A stretch of 64,000 nt of DNA from Berberis thunbergii (GCA_003290165.1 QNQO01008303.1:1-64000), one strand, 5' to 3'. Positions 12,191 to 24,443 are shown, counted from the first letter of the stretch. The notes: generated by a model not told the origin, from the sequence alone. A program made the numbers and translations.

Positions 12191-13185
12191 TAGGGGTGGG
12201 CATCCCATCCCACGATCCCGATCCCGTCCCGATTTTTTCGGGTCTTAATGGGATTGAATAATTTCATCCCGATCCCGTCCCGATTTAGAATGGGATGAGA
12301 TGGGATGAAGATTTTCAATCCCGTCCCGAGCTAATTTTTTAATATTTTATTTATTTATTTATTTTTATTCATATAAACTTAAAGATGACTGACAGAAACT
12401 CATGGTGTTTGCATTTGAATCCTTTCTGGGATCTTCATATTTTGATGTTCAAGATTGCATTTGAATTTCATTTATTTTATTTTGGGTTTTATATATTATG
12501 TAATATCGATTTAGACTATTTATGAGTGTCTCTTGAGGCTATCATTTCTGGGTTTATACGAAGTTTCAAGGAGAAAACAGATGAAAACAAAAGCAAATTG
12601 AACTCTCCCAAACATCCCAACTAGATTAGCACTTGAGGGAGGTTTGCAATCAATCAAGTGCTCGTTACGTATACAATGTTATAAGCATCTTGAGAGACAT
12701 ATTCAGACATGTCTTTTTTATCCATTATTAATTTGGTTTAAGAGTAAAGTCTGCTAGGTAATATGCTACTCACCCTCGGGCAATAGGAGTTATCTTGTAG
12801 TGTCAGAGAACGTCTATTCAAGAGCTGGTCTGATTTACGAGACCTTGGGTTTTCCATGGGGTCGCCTCTATATTGGTGGGTATTTCACTGCTTAGGTGTT
12901 ATCCATAACTATTTCCAGATTCCTGCAATTTGCTTGTAGGTTTAAGAAAGTTATTTTTCACGCTCTATATCTAATTATAAGAAAGTTATTTTTCACGCTC
13001 TTATATGATGATAATCTTCGCAACAGCCACAGGCATCACACTTATCTCGTCCTGTCCCGAACCCGTTTGGGATGGGACGAGGTCGGGATGGGGTTTTTCC
13101 CATCCCGTCCCGTCCCGATCCCGTATGAACGGGATGGGATAGGGATGGGTATATCTCGTGCAATCCCATCCCGTGCCCACCCCTA
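12191..13185. mobile_element. Non-autonomous hAT element, 995 bp, 8-bp TSD
   Basis: The element begins TAGGGGTGGGCATCCCATCC and ends CGTGCCCACCCCTA, so the terminal 12 bp are inverted. It is flanked by a perfect 8-bp duplication, ATCTAATC, at 12183-12190 and 13186-13193. Both ends are packed with CCCGATCCCGTCCCG-type subterminal repeats, the sort of site hAT transposases bind. The interior has no transposase. It sits inside the older Tat-like retroelement, so it arrived later. Confidence 0.92.
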
Positions 13186-13199
13186 ATCTAATCACGCCT

Positions 13200-13477
13200 T
13201 CAAGGATCACCTTTGATCTTGGGGAACCACTTGATGTCCTCCCATTTTTTCATAGCAGAAAGGATTTTGGCCAAGCTGAAGTTGAGTGGAGTGTAGTTAA
13301 TGAACCTCGCATCGAAGTAGTTGGTAGCCCTATCGGGTTTGGCCTTGTCAAACCCATTCATGTTGTTGTTATTTCTCCTTTTTGACTTGTCCTCCTCTTC
13401 GTGCCTTTTTTCCTCCCCCCTGTGCTAGGCCTGCTTGGCCTCATTTTCACTTCATTTCTTGGCGGCCAGCATCTCAT
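13200..13477. other. Retroelement linker, no domain
   Basis: Minus-strand translation gives low-complexity charged sequence with stops, as expected of the linker between gag and protease. Nothing further can be assigned. Confidence 0.4.
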
Positions 13478-14042
13478 TCAGAGTGATGTATTTTGCGCAC
13501 TTTTCAGGAAGTCCGCCATATCCCTCGGGGGTTCCAAGGTAAGAAAGTTGTAGAATGGACCTCCTAGGAGGCCAGAAGTAAAGGCGGCTATCGACATGTC
13601 GTCACTGCAACCGTTGATCAGGGTCAGCTCGTCGTTGAAACAAGCGACATACTCTATGAGGGCATCGCCATGCTTTTGCTTGAGACTCAGCATGTAGTGA
13701 GGCCTTTTTATGATTCACTGGCTCCCAACAAATCTTGTGATAAACGCCTTCGCCATGACTTGCAACAAATCAATAGATCTGGCTAGAAACTATGGAACCA
13801 GGTTAGCGCAACCTTCTTCAGGCTGGTGGAAAAGTTCGACACAGGATGACCTCTAAGCTTTCCTTGAGCGCCATTACGTGATAGTAATGGTGCAAATGGT
13901 CTGACGGATCTGATGTTCCATCAAAGAACTCGTGCTTTGGCGGGACAAACTTTTTTGGAAGTGGGGTGCTCATAATTTCCTCCGAGAATGGAAGGATGAG
14001 GTCATACAAGACGTCCGAGTTTGTTGCCCCTAGTTGGAACAA
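13478..14042 (-). pseudogene. Tat-like Ty3 gag, fragmented
   Basis: The upstream piece contains PFSEEIMSTPLPKKFVPPKH followed by a DGTSDPSDHLHHY segment. The downstream piece contains the LSLKQKHGDALIEYVACFND and FTSGLLGGPFY blocks. Both are typical of the gag core in the Tat/Athila branch of plant Ty3 elements, which forms the particle shell. The middle is frameshifted and carries stops, so no full gag can be made. The protease relic lies further along the same strand beyond the hAT insertion, keeping the expected gag-protease order. Confidence 0.7.
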
Positions 14043-14277
14043 GTTCGTGATCGTAGTATGGTTTGCTTTCAGGGCATGGTCCCCGTGATCTCCGTCGACC
14101 CTTAGGCTTTCTTGCCGACTTGTTTTCTGATCCTCTTTGGGGAGGTTATCACTTTCTTGGACCCGCTCTTGGGCATCCTATTTGGTGTGGGATCTCCCTA
14201 GATATATGCCGCCTTCTTAGAAAAAAGAAATTATACATCATGGAGAGAAGTGGTGGGTTTATATATATATATATAGA

Positions 14278-16513
14278 CATTATGGTATTTTTCGTGTCAT
14301 TGGGTAAATCTCAACCGTCTTTTATCTCCAACCTCAAACACCATCCTTATTTGTAATATCAAGATAAATAAATATAAAAATGTTGGGTATGAGAATCAAA
14401 CCCATGCACTCTTGGTGCTTTAAGTTCTATGTGATCTATTAGATTCATATATTTGGTTAAATCTCAGTCGTCTTTTATCTCTCACCCCAAGTACCATCTG
14501 TTTTGTATATATAAATAAAACTAGGGTATTCCCCGTGTCGTCGGCATGATAAAAATTTAAAACTTGTCAAAATATTATCACCCTTGAGTTTTCATCACCA
14601 TCATCTTCAACAATTGAAGAAAAATAAATAAATATGAAAATGTTGGATATGGGAATCGAACCCATGCACTCTTGGTGCTTTAAGTTCTATGTGATTCGTT
14701 GGATTCATATATTTGGTTAAATCTCAATCGTCTTTTATCTCCTACCCCAAACACCATCCTGTTTTGTATATACAGGGTATTCCCTGTGTCGTTGGCACGA
14801 TAAAAGTTTAAAACTTGTCAAAACATGATCACCCTTAAGTTTTCATCATTTTTAGTTATATGCCTAATCACCACTATCTATAATTGAAGAAAAATAAATA
14901 TCAAAATGTGAGGCATGAGAATCGAACCCATGCACTTTTGGTGCTTTAAGTTCTATGTGATTCATTAGATTCATATAATTAGTTAAATCTTAGCCGTCTT
15001 TTATCTCCCACCCCAAACACCATCCTGTTTTGTATATATAATATAAACTAGGGTATTCCCCGTGTTGTTGGCACGATAAAAGTTTCAAACTTATCAAAAC
15101 ATGATCACCCTTAAGTTTTCATACTTCATACTTACATGCTTAATCACCACCATAAAAAATTGAAGAAAAATAAATAAATATAAAAAATGTTGGGTATGAG
15201 AATCGAACTCATGCACTCTTTGTGCTTTAAGTTTTATGTGATCCGTTAGATTCATATATTTGGTTAAATCTCAACCATTTTTTATCTCCCACTTCAAACA
15301 CCATCATGTTTTGTATATATAAATATATAACTAGGGTATTCCCCGTGTTGTTGGCATAATAAAAATTTTAAATGATAAATATAGTTTATTCTACTTTAAA
15401 TATCAAAATAAATAAATATCAAAATGTTGGGTATTCCCCATGTAGCTGGCATGATAAAAGTTTAAAACTTATCAAAACATGATCATCCTTAAGTTTTCAT
15501 CCTTCATACTTACATTCCTAATCAACACTATCAATAATTGAAGAAAAATAAATAAATATGAAAATGTTGGGTATGGGAATCAAATCCATGCCCTCTTGGT
15601 GTTTTAAGTTCTATGTGATCCATTAGATTAATATATTTTGTTAAATCTTAGTCATCTTTTATCTCTCTCCCCAAACACCATCTTGTTTTGTATATATAAC
15701 TAGGGTATTTCTCGTGTCGTTGGCCCGATAAAAGTTTAAAACTTATCAAACATGATCACACTTAAGTTTTCAACATCAACAATTAAAGAAAATAAATAAA
15801 TATAAAACAATGTTGGGTATGTGAATCGAACCCATGCACTTTTGGTGTTTTAAGTTCTATGTGATCCATTAGATTCTTATATTTGGGTAAATCTTAGCCG
15901 TTTTTTTTTTTCTCCAACTCCAAACACCATCATGTTCTGTAATATAGATAAATAATGTTAAAAGTTTAAACATGATCACTCTCAAGTTTTCATCCTTCAT
16001 ACTTACATGCCTAATCACCACCATCAACAATTGAAGAAAAATAAATAAATATAAAAATGTTGGGTATGATAATCGAATCCATGCGCTCTTGGTGCTTTGA
16101 GTTCTATGTGATCCGTTAGATTCATATATTTGGTTAAATCTCATTCGTATTTTATCTCCCACCCCAAACACCATCCTGTTTTGTATATATACTAGGGTAT
16201 TCTCCGTGCCGTTGGCACGATAAAAGTTTAAAACTTTTCAAAACATGATCACCCTTAAACCTAGAGTATTCCCCATGTCGTTGGCATAATAAAAAAGTTA
16301 AAACTTGTCAAAACATAATCACCCTTAAGTTTTCATGTTTCATACTTACATACCTAATCACCACCATCAACAATTGAAGAAAAATAAATAAATATCGAAA
16401 TGTTGGGTATGAGAATCGAACCATGCACTCTTGGTGCTTAAGTTCTATATGATCCGTTAGATTTTTATATTTGAATAAATCTCAACCATCTTTTATCTCC
16501 AACCCCAAACACC
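14278..16513 (-). repeat. Tandem array of ~250-380-bp units with Helitron-like ends
   Basis: A shared box (GTTGGGTATGAGAATCGAAC on plus) starts near 14383, 14643, 14909, 15190, 15567, 15813, 16060 and 16403. Each unit also has ACTAGGGTATTCCCCGTG and a CGTG-CC-GTTGGCACG stem-loop. Read on the minus strand, a hairpin is followed about 9 nt later by CTAG and then T, the arrangement of a Helitron 3' end. The best case is at 16219-16192, with a perfect 6-bp stem (CGTGCC/GGCACG). The minus strand also reads GGGTTCGATTCTC, which looks like a Pol III B box. Copies differ, so the array is not recent. The Helitron assignment is inference. Confidence 0.7.

Positions 16514-16570
<57 letters not shown>
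16514..16570. repeat. (ATA)n microsatellite, ~19 units
   Basis: An uninterrupted ATA/TAA run of 57 bp directly follows the last array unit. It creates spurious poly-Tyr and poly-Ile open frames. Confidence 0.97.
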
Positions 16571-17689
16571 TATTGGTGGTGTGGGAGAAAAAGGCAAGGG
16601 GTGGTTTGGGACACTAAAAATGGTGGTGTGGGATAGGGCTTGCCATATTCTTTTGTGATGAACGTCAAAGTTGATTCCCACTTTAGAAATTTTTTTTTTC
16701 CTTGTCACAAAGCCCAACATTTCGCTCAATGGGGATCCAGAGGGATTGATCTGTTGGGCTTGGTGTGAGCTTAACAAAAATCCAGGAATTGCAGTTGCAC
16801 TTGCACCCCAACCTGCATATTGTTTGATCGTTAAAGTGGCAACAAGCCATCGATAACTTTTGTGTTGCAAACAAAACAAGCAGTCAAATGTGGATGAAGA
16901 GTGCGTAAGTGATGTAACTTCTAGTCAAACAAAAGACGAAAACTTCTAGTCAAATGTTGCTTCACCGCTAACTAATTAATAAAACTCGATTTCGTATATA
17001 GGAATCCAAGTCACTCTGACCACTGTTTCTTGGCCTTCTCTCTCTCTCTCTCACACACACACACAGCTGTAGACTTTAGACAGCAACTCTGTCTCCATTA
17101 ATCACAGCTACACTATATTTATGAACTAGACCAACATGTACGTTTCCTCAAAACTAGTCACCAAGATGTTTTCACCACAAAACACAGGAGGCAGACATTC
17201 AGACAGATCGAGCATACATGCACAAAATGAGCAATTCTGTTGCTCTTAAGGTAATGGTTGAGTGTGTGTATGAAAGACGCATAGCTAGGTCCGACATGCA
17301 GAAAGAGTGCAGACCGTATCATCACAATTGCAGCTGTGCTCTTCACAAGAAGAAGCAGTCCAGAGACACTGCTGCTCCCTCAAAAAAGCCCTGTTATCAC
17401 ACTATTACAACAGCCACCACCTGTACTGAGCGCAAAGTTCTTATTGGAGAAAATGATGCATGTAGTGAAGATTGGCGACAGAGACCTCAGCTGGCTTAAC
17501 ACTTGACCAATTGGCAAGTGAGTAAAGAGAGGGTCACAAGCAACAAACTTAAATTTCGTTGCGAGGAATTGAGCCTGAACTGGCGAACCAAAGTCACTTT
17601 CGGAACCAAACTTCCTACAGCTAACACGTGTCCAGTCCAGCAGGAATGCGCAGCACAAACGAACGTGAGCTGCTATACCGAATCCCCCA
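16571..17689. other. No supported gene; (TC)n(AC)n tract at 17035-17065
   Basis: A dinucleotide tract (TC then AC) lies at about 17035-17065. Open frames of 60-108 codons around 16680-16860 and 17218-17700 have no recognisable domain or matching splice structure. Confidence 0.45.
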
Positions 17690-18141
17690 TTGGCCTCAAC
17701 CACCATAACATAACCACCTTCACCACCACCTCCACCTCCACTATCACACTACCATACGCTATTAACCACAACCACCACCACCACCAACTTCACTACCACT
17801 ACCATAACCATTGTCGTCACCACCACCACAACTACCACCATCACTATTATCACCGCTACGACCACAATAGCCACCACAACCATCCACCGTCACCATGACT
17901 GTCGCTACTCCCACCCCACCATTATATCCACCGAGCCACCACAACCACCACCACCACCATTTCAACAACCATCATCATTGCCACCACCATGATCGCCCAC
18001 ATTTGCAATCACCATCACAACAATTTCTCTTTCGAATTGCCTTTGGTTTTCTTTAATTGCTATCAAGCGCTTGTAAAGTAATGCATTGCAAACCATGCAA
18101 TGCAAATGCATTATTTTACAGTGTATCAAGTGGAGCCTTAG
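17690..18141 (-). repeat. CAC/GTG-rich dispersed repeat, copy 1
   Basis: An ACC/CAC-rich imperfect minisatellite is followed by TTTACAGTGTATCAAGTGGA and then GCCTTAG. The same components occur in reverse orientation at 34869-35460, where the sequence begins CTAAGGCTCCGCTTGGTAC, continues with a TGTAAAATAATGCA segment and then a GGT/GTG-rich tract. It is a repeat family, not a gene; His/Thr-rich translations of it are artefacts. Confidence 0.65.
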
Positions 18142-19186
18142 TTCAATTCGAAAGACTTAGATCTTTGCTACTTTTAGGCAACGTGGCTGACATATAGGTC
18201 TTTGTTGGGAGTACGATTATTCTTGATCTATAGATCTATTTATAATTGTTGCACTCGAACAAAAATTCCAAGTTCTTGACCTTGAAATTCTACATTACAA
18301 ATAACAAACTAATTGATTGTATGCATTTTTACCTTTTCATCCCCTAGAATCAACAAATTGTACCTACCTACACACCTGCCTACTTCAATCTTTTTGCGTG
18401 GATTAAAGTTTATACATCGTAATTCAGTCACATACCAGGGGAACTTACGTACCAATTGATGCATCAAATTTTATCCTTGCTGATCTTGAGCATACAAAAA
18501 TGATCAGTGGTGAGCTAGGGAACACTGTTGTGGTGGCCGAAAGCACTTCGATGCTTAAGTCAAGTAACAATGTAAGGAAAAATGAAGACTAGATCTAATT
18601 AGCAAAGTGTATGCGTACCTTTCTTCTTTTCTTTGATCACCAATTATAGCTAATGTTCCCTCTTCAACTGTTCCTGCTATCGAAGGTGTGATGGAGGGAG
18701 ATCTCGCCCAAAATCTTACTTGTGCATGATTGAGACTTTTTGGCACTTGGCTCTATTTAGAACCCAATGTTTGATTGGGCTAAGAGTTGATATGTGTAAG
18801 TAGATCTTGGGTCTACAATAGCTCAGAGACTCGTGTTCGGGCCTCATTGTCCTGAGCCAAGCCCCAAGACCCGTGCCTCTTGAGCTGGCATGACTTGGAC
18901 TTGGGCGCCTGACTTATGGGCTGAATAGTAGTTAATGAATGGCTCCACTCGAAACTGCATTATAGCATTTCTCGTGTTAGGGTTAACTCATGCCACATGT
19001 ATGGTTGTGATCGTATAACTAATTGATGTCTCATCAGTTACTCCCCCTAGTTAGTGGATTTGCGCATTGGGCCACTAACTGATAGCGTGTGGGGGTTCAC
19101 GTTGTGCAATGATGGCATATTTTCGTCGCTTTTTTGGCTTCCGCATTGCTTTTAACGTTTATACAACGGTTAGGTTATCGTCTCCC
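18142..19186. other. Intergenic, nothing recognised
   Basis: No open frame above about 65 codons with a domain, and no repeat boundary that I can support. Confidence 0.4.
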
Positions 19187-19964
19187 CAAGTGTAGTCAAA
19201 GTCATCCAAAGCCACCGCTTAAAGAAAAAAGCCAAGCCTTGACATCTCATTCCACCTTGGTCAAAGCCAACCCACTACCCTGAAGCCACAAAAAGCCATT
19301 GCTTTTAACGTATTTTTTGTTGAAGCGTGAAGTTATCAAAACCATGGCTTCATTAAACAAAAATCTTTTTTTTTGTCTTACTTCTTATTATATATATATA
19401 TATTTTTCTCATTCTCATTCTTTCTTTAGAGCTTCATGGCTGAATCAGAGAGCTTCAACAGAGTAGGGGTTGGAGATCTTGCTCGATGCACAAATCTTCT
19501 TACTTTCAATAGAGCTTCACCGAAATTTCCACCGTCGTGACCCCGAAGAAGGAATCCACATCTATACATTTGTTATCTATGCATTAATAATCTACACGTT
19601 AATAATGTTGTTATTTTTTGTTTACTTAAAGTGATTGATTATGGAAGAAAACCGTGGGGTAAGTAAGAGTAGTTTTCGGGAAGAAAATAGTTGGAAGTAT
19701 GGTGTTGCAGTGAATTACAACAAACATCATAACATACGGAGCAATGCGAACACTTACATTGACTTTATCTAACAATCCTAGTAGAAAAGCAAAATGCATG
19801 TATTTAAGCTTAGATGCAAGCAAAATGAATATATTTTTATTTTTATATAATATTAAAATCATTTTTAGAGTCGCTTTACTTGCATAAAGTCATCGCTTCA
19901 CTTTTCGCTTAAAGCCAAGACATGACAAATCATTTCGTCTTCGCTTCACGCTTTGACTACCTTG
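19187..19964. mobile_element. Possible non-autonomous hAT-like element
   Basis: The left edge reads CAAGTGTAGTCAAAGTCATC and the right edge CGCTTTGACTACCTTG, whose reverse complement starts CAAGGTAGTCAAAGCG, so the ends are imperfect inverted repeats. AAAGCC and GCTTCACGC-like subterminal repeats occur at both ends. I could not find a matching 8-bp target duplication, so the family is tentative. Confidence 0.45.
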
Positions 19965-19989
19965 CTAAAGACAGAGAAATCGAGTTCAC

Positions 19990-21190
19990 CCCTCCCGGAC
20001 CAGTCTATAGATAGTTGCATCCTCATTTTCCTTCATCAACTTTTGGAGTTCCAGAGAAACTTCTTAGAACAATTCAAGAGGAATAGATCTAGCAAGAAGA
20101 AGAAGTTTATCCCCATTGTTCAAGAGGAAATCTCTTTATGCATATTTTAGTGAGATTTCCGGAAAAAAAGAGTATAGGGCTCAAGTTGAGTGCTTAACCT
20201 AGACTAAACAACTTATTTGTTTGAGATTTAAAGGCCCTAGAAATATAAATTCCTTTGTTACTAGAAACATTCATATTTGTAAGGGTGAACCTCATTTCTA
20301 CTCTATAAAAGAGTGAGAGATCCTAGCTTAAACTTTCCCTCATCCGTCTATTTGAGAGACATCACTCGAAAAACATCTATGAATATTAGCTTGCCTAAAC
20401 TCAACCAACCCCGTGTGGGTTCTTAAATCGGTGGAGTGGATTGGTATGAGTAAGTGTCACAAGTGATCCTAAGCAGGTGGTAAGAGTTGGTTGTGTCGCA
20501 TTCCATGATGGTGTGATAATTTGTTATTCGATAACTCTCATGGAGCATGAACATAAGACCAGGTGGTATTTCTGAAATCCCAACCACACGTCCATAAGAC
20601 TTGGTGTGGTTGCATCTCATGTGACCACCAAGGTGTTCGTAAGACTTGCAGAGCGGAGTACTTGGTTTGTGTTGGTAAGCCTCATTGAAGTGAGGCGGTT
20701 TGACCTTGTAAGGTTGTTGAACGTTATTTAAGAGCGTAATTCTCTTTCAATTAAGTAAAAGAAGTTTGAGGCTTTCAAGCCCTTTCTATCGAGGAAATAA
20801 CTAGTCGGGGCCAATCAAACCCTGGCTTAGATGAACCTCGTTACATCTATGTGGTATTGTCTCTTCCCCTCTCTTTACATACTTTGCATGGTTGTTTATC
20901 TTATTGTCTTTGATATCTCATCATGCGTGATTTAAGTAGTATTGTTCTCCTATGCAAAGGTATTTTTTTTAGGCCGGGTTTTACATTCCAAGACTTATGA
21001 GACAACATAGACCTAGACGCGAATCATTTCATTAACTACATCTATCTTTATACATTTTTATTGATGTTAAAGCCTAAGAGATTATTGTAAAGCACAAAGT
21101 GTATACAAAGTGCTCAAATAGCCTACTAACCTACATTCTTCTGAAAAGTTTTTCAAAAAAGACTATTCAACCCCCCTCTAGTCTTGCTCA
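19990..21190 (+). mobile_element. Possible solo LTR of a copia element
   Basis: The stretch ends in TTCAACCCCCCTCTAGTCTT, a phrase commonly found at the 3' end of long LTRs of SIRE/Maximus-type copia elements. A clear primer-binding site does not follow and the left edge is undefined. The call rests on recall of that family. Confidence 0.3.
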
Positions 21191-21252
21191 TCATATCTTT
21201 GGGCATCTGTGAGTGGTAGTTTAGTGTTTACCACTGCACTATTAGAAATGAA

Positions 21253-21824
21253 TTAGGAAATTGGGTTGATTTCTGGTATGTTTGTGATCGATTGAAACGG
21301 TTGTTGTAAAGTAGGTTGAGTGAATTGGCGGGTATTTTGGTTTTGGGGCAATTGAGGCAAGTTGCATTCAATAATGAGGGACATCTGAATTGTAACAACC
21401 ATTTTTATTGTAGACACAATCGTACGACTTTGAATATGGCAATTAAGTCCGGCAACAAAATGAGCAATCAACTGATCTTTATTATCTTTAATACATTAGA
21501 TTGATAAGAGGCAAAAAGTATGTAACATATTCATCAATTGGTTTAATGCCAGTTGACAACTTTGTAATTTTGTAAAAAGTTGTTAAAAGCTAATCTCGTC
21601 AAGTATGGTTGAGGAAAGGGTAAGGCTGGATCTTGGGAAGGATGGAAGGGTTGATTAATCTTGCAAAACTCCATAAGTCTTTGAAGAGAATTTGGTCTAC
21701 TTTAATCTGCAATCCGAGTTCTCCCATTGTTCCATCAATCTGGGTTTTGAAAGTATCAAAATTTGACTTCTTCAAGAACTCATCATGTTAATTGAAGGAG
21801 CTATATGATCTTTGCTCTTGATAC
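21253..21824 (-). pseudogene. LTR-retrotransposon 5' fragment: PBS and gag piece
   Basis: On the minus strand, TGGTATCAAGAGC at about 21824-21812 looks like an initiator-Met tRNA primer-binding site, so the LTR would lie at higher coordinates. Downstream, in broken frames, come LSTGIKPIDEY and HFVAGLNCHIQSR, which resemble the middle of plant retrotransposon gag proteins. Several stops and frameshifts intervene. No protease or polymerase follows before 21190, so the element is truncated. The family cannot be told. Confidence 0.4.
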
Positions 21825-22376
21825 CACACAATTGCACACGAGCATGACAATTTAGACGAAAAGGATTGAGAATCCTTCAATAGAAAATAATAGAAGTTAA
21901 CGTTGGAAGAATAAATTGTGAAATAATAACTTGGTTGATTCTCTAAACAAATGAGTCGTCTCCTTTAATAGGATACGAAGGATGGTTTTACAATAAAACT
22001 AAAATAATATTATCCAATATATATAACAATTAACTAATTGCTTAAAGTAAATATTTTAAAACTATCATGGAAATCTTATAAAAAAATAAGAGTGATGAAG
22101 ATGGGAGTTGGGGTCAACAGTGTTATAGGAGTGTTGGGATTTGAAGATTTTTTTTTTAAAAAAATTTGTTCACCAACAAATACGGGGTGGGGACAACTCT
22201 AATTTTACAAATTAGGCATTTTGGGCATTATGAATTTTTGAAAGTGTCACATGCACGCGGTGCATGCACCATTTGGCAGTCAAGACAGTGAACTAAGGTT
22301 TTTTTTTTTTTGAAAGGAAAGCGTGGGGGTTTATATGGGCTCCCCAGACCATTGAAAAATAATAAAGAGAGCTTGA

Positions 22377-22955
22377 TTACATTCGTGAGTATTTCCTACC
22401 TTTAGCATCATCAAATACAATTTTTTTGATATCCTCCGCAAATGAACTTGGAATGATCTCCACATACTCATGGTTTGGTAATAGTCTGGACAACTTATCA
22501 GCTACTTGGTTTGTTTCCCGTACTGCATGCATTACTTTGCACTCCACAAATTTCCTCATTCCCTCCCTGATACGCCTAGTGTGAACTTCTTCCCATGGTG
22601 GAACCTTATTGGTAGTGATATACTTCATGGCATTGCTTGAGTTTATACTTAGCTCCACCCGCTGGATGCCATGTCTGTGTGCAAGCCTGATTCCTAGCTC
22701 AATGCCCTGTAATTCATGCAATATAACTGTCTGAGCTCTTTGAGAACCTGCTGCAGCTGCTATCACAAGTCCGTCATGGTCCCTAATTAGTGCTCCATAG
22801 CCCCCTTTAGTACAATTTAGAGAACCATCTGTATTGACTTTGAAGCATCCATGTTCTGGCCATTGCCATGCATGCAAAGTGCTAGTGCGCAAGTGAAATT
22901 GAGTTCCAATTCTCCACCTGTCAAAGAACCCTTTGTTATCTGCATTATCTTCCAC
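22377..22955 (-). pseudogene. L1 C-terminal RNase H domain
   Basis: This 192-codon frame contains CFKVNTDGSLNCTKGGYGAL, then a segment with ELQGIELGIRLAHRHG, and ends with an HAVRETNQVADKLSR block. These are the catalytic Asp-Glu-Asp regions of the RNase H domain (RVT_3 type) that many plant L1 LINEs carry after the reverse transcriptase. The domain looks largely intact by eye, although it is detached from a working polymerase. The remaining LINE sequence upstream is in other frames. It would remove RNA from the RNA-DNA hybrid in an active element. Confidence 0.75.
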
Positions 22956-23696
22956 ATTAAGTTCCAGGACTGAAGCTCAAAGTCTGACATCGTCAATGAC
23001 CTTATGCACCAGTTCGATTGCTGCTCTGAATTTGGATTGCAATATTCTGCAATTTCTCTCAGTCCATATATGATAAATGGTAGCATTCAAAACCAATTTT
23101 TTAATCGCCGAGCTCGGTGATGTACCATTGAATGTCTTCTCGCACCATTTCCACTCTGCATCCCACTCCATTGGCTGATGTTTATATCCTAGTTCGATAA
23201 GGATGCGTGACTAGACCAAGCATGTATACTTGCATTTGAAAAACATACCCTCTTCACATTCTGGCTCAACACTACATAGAGAGCATTCGAGTACTCTCCA
23301 TTTTTTTAGTCTGTCTTGTGTTTTGAGCGCCTTGTGCATTACTAGCCAAGTGATAAAACTGTGTCTAGGTACCCCACCTGTAAACCATACTAATTTGGAC
23401 CATGATACTGCTGGCATTCTCCGTTTCATAGAGTGGTACACACTTTTATTTGTAAACTCCCCTTCATGACCCCCCATCCATATGACTTCATCTTTATATT
23501 CACAATCTATCTCCACCGAGCCTAGTTCTTCATGGATGTCAGCTAGATCTGCTCTCTGTTGCAATCTAGTATTCCATTTATTATTTGTGATAAGAGCACT
23601 CACTTTTGCATTACGGTGCAGTACTGAGTGGTATGTGAGGTGTGGTGGAAATCTGTCATATAGAATCCCCAAGGGGTTCCATGGGTCTTTCCACAC
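22956..23696 (-). pseudogene. L1 reverse-transcriptase zinc-binding region
   Basis: In order on the minus strand are MWKDPWNPLGILYDRFPPHL, then a segment with SWSKLVWFTGGVPRHSFITW, then VMHKALKTQDRL and a Cys-rich CSLCSVEPECEEG piece. These belong to the region between the reverse transcriptase and the RNase H of plant L1 elements (zf-RVT). The frame breaks near 23211 and is resumed in other frames towards 22977. The Cys/His cluster is partly altered (CEEGMFFKC). It is a dead remnant continuous with the RNase H piece next to it. Confidence 0.75.
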
Positions 23697-23799
23697 CAGG
23701 AAGACTCACTTGGAATATCCATGGTTCAGAAATTCTTCTCTTTGATTATGTTTCCTTTTGTCCATTGTACCCATAGATTGTTCTTATTCGAAACAATAT

Positions 23800-24440
23800 T
23801 CCAAACAAACAATGGAGGATAATTTTTTTTGAATTTGTAAATCTCAGGTAGATATTAATATCGTTGGTTAACTAACAATGTTAAAAGACAATCTCAACCT
23901 TTCACAATCCTGAAAATAAAATACGAATATTGAAAACTTGCCAATTGGATAATCATCCCAACATTCAACACATATCTCTGTGACTATCAATGGCGGTGAT
24001 ATTATATTCTCCAATCCCTTACCCTGTTATTCTTCTTGGCTAGCATCATCTCCCCCCTCCCCGTACACAGATTCAAAATGGCCTCATCATACGTAAGTCT
24101 TTCATGAATTCCATTTGAAACCTTTTCATCCCCCTTATTGTCAGGTAGAATGAATCGATTTAATCAAACAAATAAAATTGAGATATGGAGATTGGATTGC
24201 ATCTTAAGAGATTTGGGTGCAACCTTTCAATCCACTTTCTATTACTGGATAAATCAACCCTAGCACTAATATCGGACAAATTTATCACAATTGTATATAG
24301 ATTTCCTTTTGCAAATTGAAAGAAAATGGGTTACTTACCATTATGTGCATACTCGTGTTCTGTTGGTATTGTTTTGTGTGTCTGATTGATTTGATTACAG
24401 ATGGAGCAAACAACAACAACAACGAGAAAAATTCCAAGTA
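23800..24440. other. Unassigned intergenic DNA
   Basis: AT-rich with no recognised domain. It leads into the kinase pseudogene at 24444 and may hold part of its decayed 5' region. Confidence 0.35.
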
Positions 24441-24443
24441 AAA

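Larger units (their letters stand above)
11400..14042 (-). mobile_element. Decayed Ty3 (Tat/Ogre-like) retroelement, gag-protease part
   Basis: On the minus strand a gag block (14042-13478) is followed by a degraded linker, a 995-bp hAT insertion (12191-13185) and a retropepsin C-terminal block (11710-11560). No reverse transcriptase, RNase H or integrase follows; the next 1.7 kb is tandem-repeat DNA (9641-11340). Either pol was lost or this was a non-autonomous derivative. LTRs were not identified, so the element's ends are unknown. Confidence 0.65.
22299..23795 (-). mobile_element. L1 LINE, 5'-truncated 3' half
   Basis: The minus strand ends in a 13-nt A run (T run at 22299-22311). The coded blocks are the reverse-transcriptase zinc-binding tail and a C-terminal RNase H. 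The 5' limit near 23795 follows a block starting LWVQWTKGNIIKEKNF with a short internal deletion. The order and the terminal RNase H mark a plant L1 element; the 5' truncation is normal for LINEs. Confidence 0.8.

Noticed and set aside
12896..13210. Pro/Arg-rich open frames on both strands
   Set aside because: They fall in the CCCGATCCCG subterminal repeats of the hAT element.
14278..16513. CRISPR-like regular repeats
   Set aside because: Units are 250-380 bp and diverged, with no short identical repeats and unique spacers, in a plant genome.
16465..16879. Open frames with poly-Tyr or poly-Ile
   Set aside because: They are translations of the (ATA)n microsatellite.
17503..17968. His/Thr-rich and Gly/Val-rich open frames
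   Set aside because: They are readings of a CAC/GTG minisatellite, not proteins.
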